This document shows positions 59,739-64,000 of a DNA stretch of 64,000 nucleotides, one piece after another. Both the position numbers and the translations under genes were made by a program. Each line of letters starts with the position of its first letter. The first letter of the stretch is position 1. The DNA is from JAHDHW01 sp965220465 (lineage in GTDB: Bacteria > Bacteroidota > Bacteroidia > Chitinophagales > Saprospiraceae): contig CBDCPZ010000018.1 of the NCBI GenBank assembly GCA_965220465.1, positions 186,001 to 250,000 on the forward strand, given 5' to 3'. Under the pieces are notes generated by a model. That model had not been told where the DNA came from. It did not search any database and worked only from the letters and a program-made list of their open reading frames with translations.

Positions 59739-60173
59739 TTAGCAAGTCTGATCAACCACGATTTTCCATTCCCCTTTGATTTTTTTCCAAACCAATAAAA
59801 AGATACCTTCAAGATCGCCGATCTCTCGTTTTAAGTGAAATTTTCCAACCAAAGTAATCACTTTTTTGCTTCGCCGATCCACTTGAATAATATCGAAAGA
59901 AAGTTGCCCCATCGCCTGAAGGTCAGGATAGCTCTTTTTGTATCTGTCCAAAGTTTTCTGCCAGCCATAGATTATCCCATTTGAACCGATGAATTGCAGA
60001 TTGTCCGACTTCCAATAATATTCCATAAAAGCATCAATATTTCCTTCGTTCCATGCTTTTGATTGCAATTGAAGAATTGCTTTAACTTTTTCAAAATCTT
60101 TATCATTTTGTGCAAAAAGATTCCAGCTGATTAGCAGAGTTAATGGTATTAAAAGTAATTTTAGGTTTTTCAT
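59739..60173 (-). CDS. Exported NTF2-like (DUF4440/SnoaL-type) protein
   Basis: A signal peptide ending NLFAQ precedes an NTF2-like fold of about 120 residues: LQLQSKAWNEGNIDAFMEYYWKSDNLQFIGSNGIIYGWQKTLDRYK, then a beta sheet ending W-K-I-V-V-D-Q-T. The cone-shaped fold often binds small hydrophobic ligands or forms dimers, but no catalytic residues can be named. It is a single gene. Confidence 0.85.
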   Translation of the reverse strand: MKNLKLLLIPLTLLISWNLFAQNDKDFEKVKAILQLQSKAWNEGNIDAFMEYYWKSDNLQFIGSNGIIYGWQKTLDRYKKSYPDLQAMGQLSFDIIQVDRRSKKVITLVGKFHLKREIGDLEGIFLLVWKKIKGEWKIVVDQTC

Positions 60174-60234
60174 TTTTTGTTATTTAAGTTTTTTTTCTTG
60201 AATCACGCTAACACACTGATCATTTCCTAAATAT

Positions 60235-60756
60235 ATGCAAAACTATATTCTTATCGGTAATACCCGAAAATCCTATGGTGTAAAAGGAGAAATGAAACTG
60301 CAAATCAATGATGAATTTCTCGAAGATATTTTCAATTTAAAAGTGGTCTTTTTAAAAATAAATGGAAAACAAGTTCCTTACTTTATTGAATCTGTAAGAG
60401 TTAGAAATGCACCAATCATTAAATTTGAAGATATAAATTCTCCGGAGGAAACTAATGCCATTTCTTCCATGGAAATCTATGCGCGCGAGGAAGACTTGAT
60501 CCCGGAGGAGGATCGACTATTTGAAGCTGAGGGTTTGGAATTTGAAAAATATAAAGGTTATACGATTATTGATATTGAAAAAGGAAGGGTAGGAGTGATC
60601 AAAGAAATTGTCGAATTTCCACAACAAGAAATGGCCATTGTTGATTATGAAAAACGGGAAATATTAATTCCGTTGAATCACGAATTAATCAATTCCATTG
60701 ATGATGTAAAAAAAGAAATGACTTTAAATTTACCGGACGGGTTGTTGGATTTATAA
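60235..60756 (+). CDS. rimM: Ribosome maturation factor RimM
   Basis: The 173-residue protein starts MQNYILIGNTRKSYGVKGEMKL, the RimM N-terminal beta-barrel signature. The C-terminal PRC-barrel-like part reads YKGYTIIDIEKGRVGVIKEIVEFPQQEMAIVDYEKREILIPLNHE. RimM helps process the 30S head with S19. The usual neighbours rpsP and trmD are not adjacent, so the gene has moved from the usual cluster. Confidence 0.93.
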   Translation: MQNYILIGNTRKSYGVKGEMKLQINDEFLEDIFNLKVVFLKINGKQVPYFIESVRVRNAPIIKFEDINSPEETNAISSMEIYAREEDLIPEEDRLFEAEGLEFEKYKGYTIIDIEKGRVGVIKEIVEFPQQEMAIVDYEKREILIPLNHELINSIDDVKKEMTLNLPDGLLDL

Positions 60757-60773
60757 ACCAACGTCTAAGATAA

Positions 60774-63011
60774 TCAACTCAGCCATTTTGGAACTGCGTT
60801 CGCCATTCCGGCATTATAGACGAAAATGGTAGTGTTTAATTCACCAGAAACTTCATTTAACCAATCTGCAATATTAGATTCCTCTCCTACCGCGGGTAAT
60901 CTAAGTCCAAGAAATACAATTTCCGAATTAATGCTCCTTTCCTTGATGATGTCTTTTATATTCTTTTGACCCTGGACCAAAATTTCGACATTTGCATTTA
61001 TTCGGGCCTTTGGCAATTGATTTTCAATATAATCTTTAAGTGAATTAATTTCATTTTCGTTTTGAACAATAGAAGCGATTTCGATTTTATAATTTTTGTA
61101 ATCTCTGTGGAGTTGTAATAAATAAGCGAGCAAAAGCATTAAATCAGCATTTAGCTCTTTTCCTCCCCACCAGATGGTAATTTTCTTTTCCTTTTTCTGT
61201 TCAATTGTTTTATTACCAAATCGGACAAACAAGATATTTTTTCCTGAACGAGCTAATTTTCTCAGATTTCCCAGCTGTTTAATCCTTCCATCAGCACTTT
61301 CTGACCATCCTTCCATGATTGTATTGGATTTCATTCCGGCTATGCCATGTGCTTTCGCAATTTCCTGGATTCCATTTTTAATATCTGTGACGACATTTAC
61401 TTCACAAAAAGCCTCGATCCCAAATTGTTGAATGGATTGTCGCATTTCAGATCGTTTCCCTTCGAGTGTTGTAAAATTTATATATTCATCAAGGATCACA
61501 AGCTGGGATATGGTAAAAACCCCTTTGTTTTGGCTAATCGCGGCGCCCAATTTTACAAGAGAAAGCCGTTCGTTAATATCTTTTGCAAATAATAGAATTT
61601 GTGGTCGCCAGTTTCGCGGATTTTTCTTTTGCCTGCTATGGTTTAATAAAGCTCTTTTAGCAATATTTAGCCACAACCCTGTGCCTACATCTCCCCATTG
61701 CTGTTCGAGTGACCGGCGCCTTAAAAAAGCGTAAATGGAAATTTCAATGATAACGGCGGCAACACATGCGATAGGACTAATCAAAAACATGACAAAAATA
61801 GCCCCGAATGCCCCAAGCAATGAAACGAACCAAGGAACCCTAATTTTTGGTCGGTAGGAGGGTTCTGAAACTAATACTTCAAGAGCTGCGCTCAAATTGA
61901 CAGCAACATATAATGTAAGGAATAAAACAGAAACTAGAACAGCAACAGTATTCAGGCCTCCTAAAAACACAGCAGACAATGCAACTGCTCCGGTGATCCA
62001 AGTTGCTATTGTAGGTTGTCCGGTTTTTGAGACTTTTGAAAATACTTTTGGAGCAAGGCCGTCTGCAGACAATGCCTGAAGTACTCTGGGGCCATTAAGG
62101 ATACTTCCAAAAGCGGAAGAAAGTATCGCTCCAATCACTGCCGGAAATATAAAAAAACCACCCAACAATGCAATTTTAACCCAATTATCAATGCCTTGTG
62201 AAGCATTCAACAAATCGGTTTCACTCACTATCGCCGAGCTTGAAATAATTACGGGAATGAGTAAATAAACAAGCAAACAAGTCAATACGGCTCCTAAGGT
62301 TCCAATTGGAATCGATTTTTTGGGATCTTTCAAATCGCCACTCATTCCAATTCCAGCCGTAAATCCGGTAACAGCAGGAAAAAATACCGCAAATACATAC
62401 CAAAACCCTTCAGGTGCAGTCGTATAATTAGCGTTTATTTCAGGTGCTTTTAGTGGACCGGACAATCCTCCAATGATCAAAGCTAATATCGATAGCCCGA
62501 CGAGGATCAAAATAGGGATTTGAGATTTTAATACAAGCGCAGCACTTTTTCCTGACAAAAGGGTGATGAGAACAATAATTGATGCAGTGATCAATTGGAT
62601 GGCATAATCTGGAACAGGTCCCCACGCCTCCGGCCAAAAAATAATCAATGTTTCAGCAAGCCCAAAGCAATAAAATGTTACACTTAAAGTTCGACAAAAA
62701 TAGAGTGGAATACCAATTGCACCACCCAATTCTACTCCCAAACTTCTCGAAATCATATAATATTCACCGCCTACACCGACAAGCATATTTGTCGCAATGG
62801 CAGATGCGCTCAAGCCGGTTATAAAAGTGATGGAACTGGCCATTAAAACGATGACAAAAGTCCAAAGAAGACCTACATTTCCGACGACCCATCCAAAACG
62901 CAAATACATGATCAAACCAAGAATGGTCAACACACTTGGGGTGAAAACACCTAAGAATGTTCCAAACTTTTTTTGATTAATAGTATTTTTTTCTTTGTTG
63001 TTGCTATCCAT
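60774..63011 (-). CDS. Cation-chloride cotransporter-like permease (APC superfamily, SLC12-type)
   Basis: The N-terminal motif FGTFLGVFTPSVLTILGLIMYLRFGWVVG is that of Na-K-Cl type cotransporters and their bacterial relatives. About twelve membrane segments are seen from 20 to 440. The cytoplasmic C-terminus (about 460-745) contains a long soluble domain with USP-like strands (ILLFAKDINERLSLVKL, IVFLGLRLP). Family members carry cations with chloride or amino acids; the substrate here is not known. It lies near the partial cardiolipin synthase, but 150 bases separate them and no functional link is evident. Confidence 0.85.
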   Translation of the reverse strand: MDSNNKEKNTINQKKFGTFLGVFTPSVLTILGLIMYLRFGWVVGNVGLLWTFVIVLMASSITFITGLSASAIATNMLVGVGGEYYMISRSLGVELGGAIGIPLYFCRTLSVTFYCFGLAETLIIFWPEAWGPVPDYAIQLITASIIVLITLLSGKSAALVLKSQIPILILVGLSILALIIGGLSGPLKAPEINANYTTAPEGFWYVFAVFFPAVTGFTAGIGMSGDLKDPKKSIPIGTLGAVLTCLLVYLLIPVIISSSAIVSETDLLNASQGIDNWVKIALLGGFFIFPAVIGAILSSAFGSILNGPRVLQALSADGLAPKVFSKVSKTGQPTIATWITGAVALSAVFLGGLNTVAVLVSVLFLTLYVAVNLSAALEVLVSEPSYRPKIRVPWFVSLLGAFGAIFVMFLISPIACVAAVIIEISIYAFLRRRSLEQQWGDVGTGLWLNIAKRALLNHSRQKKNPRNWRPQILLFAKDINERLSLVKLGAAISQNKGVFTISQLVILDEYINFTTLEGKRSEMRQSIQQFGIEAFCEVNVVTDIKNGIQEIAKAHGIAGMKSNTIMEGWSESADGRIKQLGNLRKLARSGKNILFVRFGNKTIEQKKEKKITIWWGGKELNADLMLLLAYLLQLHRDYKNYKIEIASIVQNENEINSLKDYIENQLPKARINANVEILVQGQKNIKDIIKERSINSEIVFLGLRLPAVGEESNIADWLNEVSGELNTTIFVYNAGMANAVPKWLS

Positions 63012-63162
63012 GTTTTAGTGGTGGATCATTTTAAAATATCACAGGAGTTTCGAGCTAATATTTTGAAAGATATGTTTTTTTAATCATTCTTTTTACCGTA
63101 TTTTTTTATTTATTTCCTGTCTTGTTAACATTTAAAATATTGCTACTTTTTTCATTTGTAAA

Positions 63163-64000
63163 TTACAAAAGAGGCGTCAATAAGCGGCAAAGAGAATTAA
63201 GGAATTTTTCTTTAGTAGATTGGTTTTCTATTTCTAACATCGTGAGACGATTACATTCTTCTAAGTCATGGTCAAAATTTTTGTTTATCTGGATGGCCAA
63301 TTTTTGATCATAAACTAAAGCTGACGCTTCAAAGTTGATGTAAAAACTTCTCATGTCTGCATTTAAGGAGCCGACAAAAGAAACTTCTTCGTCAATCGAT
63401 AAAGTTTTGGAATGAACAAATCCTTTTTGATAAAGATAAACCTCGACGTTATTTTCAACCAAACTTTTTAAATAAGAAAAGGAGGCTCTCTGAACAATTT
63501 TTGAATCGCATACTCCCGGAATCATCAATTGTACTTTAACTCCTGAATTTGCAGCATTTATCAAAGCCCCACTCAACTCATCACTCGGAATATAATATGG
63601 ATTTGCAATCCGAATATTTTTCTTAGCCTGATAAATCATTGAGATCATCGTATCCATTCCATATGGGCGAGGAGATAACGGCCCCGAAGTAACGATCGAC
63701 ACATACGAATCTTCTTCAAAATGATCGTTGTTAATGAAATAGGGTTTTTCAAAAGGAATCGTTTCTCTGCTTACGAACTTCCAACCGTTCATAAATACAA
63801 ATTGAAGCGAATTGACAGATGGCCCTTCAATTTTCAAATGAGTGTCGCGCCAATAAAGCTGATCCTTTTTTTTGTTCCAATATTTGTTGCTGATATTCAT
63901 GCCTCCAATGAATCCTGTCTTTCCATCAACGACAATTATTTTGCGGTGATCGCGGTAATTAGAAGAAGCAAGATTTGAAAAACGAACAGGCATAAATTCA
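63163..64000 (-). CDS. Cardiolipin synthase, phospholipase D family (partial, N-terminal part missing)
   Basis: The frame is open to the right edge; the Met nearest the edge (63993) is internal, since cardiolipin synthases are about 480 residues. Both HKD catalytic motifs are present in the visible 276 residues: HRKIIVVDGKTGFIGGMNI (the first, near the edge) and HSKTLSIDEEVSFVGSLNADMRS. The region between has the typical NPYYIPSDEL segment. It would join two phosphatidylglycerols. The N-terminal membrane region and the start lie beyond the window. Confidence 0.9.
   Translation of the reverse strand, partial: EFMPVRFSNLASSNYRDHRKIIVVDGKTGFIGGMNISNKYWNKKKDQLYWRDTHLKIEGPSVNSLQFVFMNGWKFVSRETIPFEKPYFINNDHFEEDSYVSIVTSGPLSPRPYGMDTMISMIYQAKKNIRIANPYYIPSDELSGALINAANSGVKVQLMIPGVCDSKIVQRASFSYLKSLVENNVEVYLYQKGFVHSKTLSIDEEVSFVGSLNADMRSFYINFEASALVYDQKLAIQINKNFDHDLEECNRLTMLEIENQSTKEKFLNSLCRLLTPLL

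Noticed and set aside
1..64000. tRNA, rRNA, CRISPR array, prophage or insertion sequence
   Set aside because: No cloverleaf-like sequence, regular spaced repeat, transposase or integrase frame was found on reading both strands.

Overview
The window is an AT-rich stretch of a Bacteroidota chromosome, probably from the Saprospiria or a related marine or environmental lineage; the class is inference. Direct support is threefold. Several secreted proteins end in type IX secretion (T9SS) sorting domains: two proteases and a CpxP-like protein of type A, and one gliding-motility-type protein of type B. Four intergenic regions carry the Bacteroidota promoter pattern TTTG-N19/20-TAnnTTTG. Clear Shine-Dalgarno sites are scarce. 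No tRNA, rRNA, CRISPR array or insertion sequence was found, so most of the window reads as core chromosome with accessory islands.

Layout. 1-2.6 kb: a TolC-type outer membrane protein with an unusual N-terminal substrate-binding-like domain, followed by an RND efflux adaptor cut by the window edge. 2.7-8.7 kb: truncated haemoglobin, AI-2E family permease, a glycosidase-like lipoprotein next to a CBM9-like protein, an unknown protein and a trans-sulfuration PLP enzyme. 8.9-11.1 kb: two exported proteins. 11.2-14.1 kb: a NUMOD4/HNH protein and tyrS-phzF. 14.4-18.0 kb: FtsX/LolC-like permease, an HExxH protein and CorA. 18.0-22.2 kb: eukaryotic-type class Ia ribonucleotide reductase (nrdB, nrdA) behind a cluster of DnaA-box-like sites. 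22.3-25.0 kb: three cell-envelope proteins. 25.0-28.5 kb: an adenylate-cyclase/TPR sensor and a decayed ICMT-family methyltransferase. 28.6-35.2 kb: two large secreted metalloproteases of different families that share a nearly identical C-terminal cassette of about 1 kb. 35.8-42.6 kb: the most unusual locus, described below. 42.8-46.8 kb: a TonB-C-like protein, then nnr, alkC and a sirtuin. 47.0-50.3 kb: a CoA transferase and a T9SS type B protein. 50.6-53.5 kb: SPFH protein, ybbR, yajC and DUF1573. 53.8-64 kb: GH15-aroK, RlpA-SPOR, mnmA, small envelope genes, rimM, a cation-chloride-cotransporter-like permease and a partial cardiolipin synthase.

The best candidate for an undescribed system is 35.8-42.6 kb. 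It contains a patatin-like phospholipase fused to a receiver-like domain, a protein with tandem YegP/DUF1508-like units plus two copies of an unrecognised beta-rich repeat, a free-standing protein that resembles that repeat, and a small four-cysteine protein. These are transcribed away from a divergent regulator made of a degenerate receiver, a winged helix and a BTAD domain. Long perfect hairpins separate the genes, and two palindromes sharing an ATTAAT core lie in the upstream regions. The genes look like separately transcribed units under a shared regulator. Their joint function is not known.
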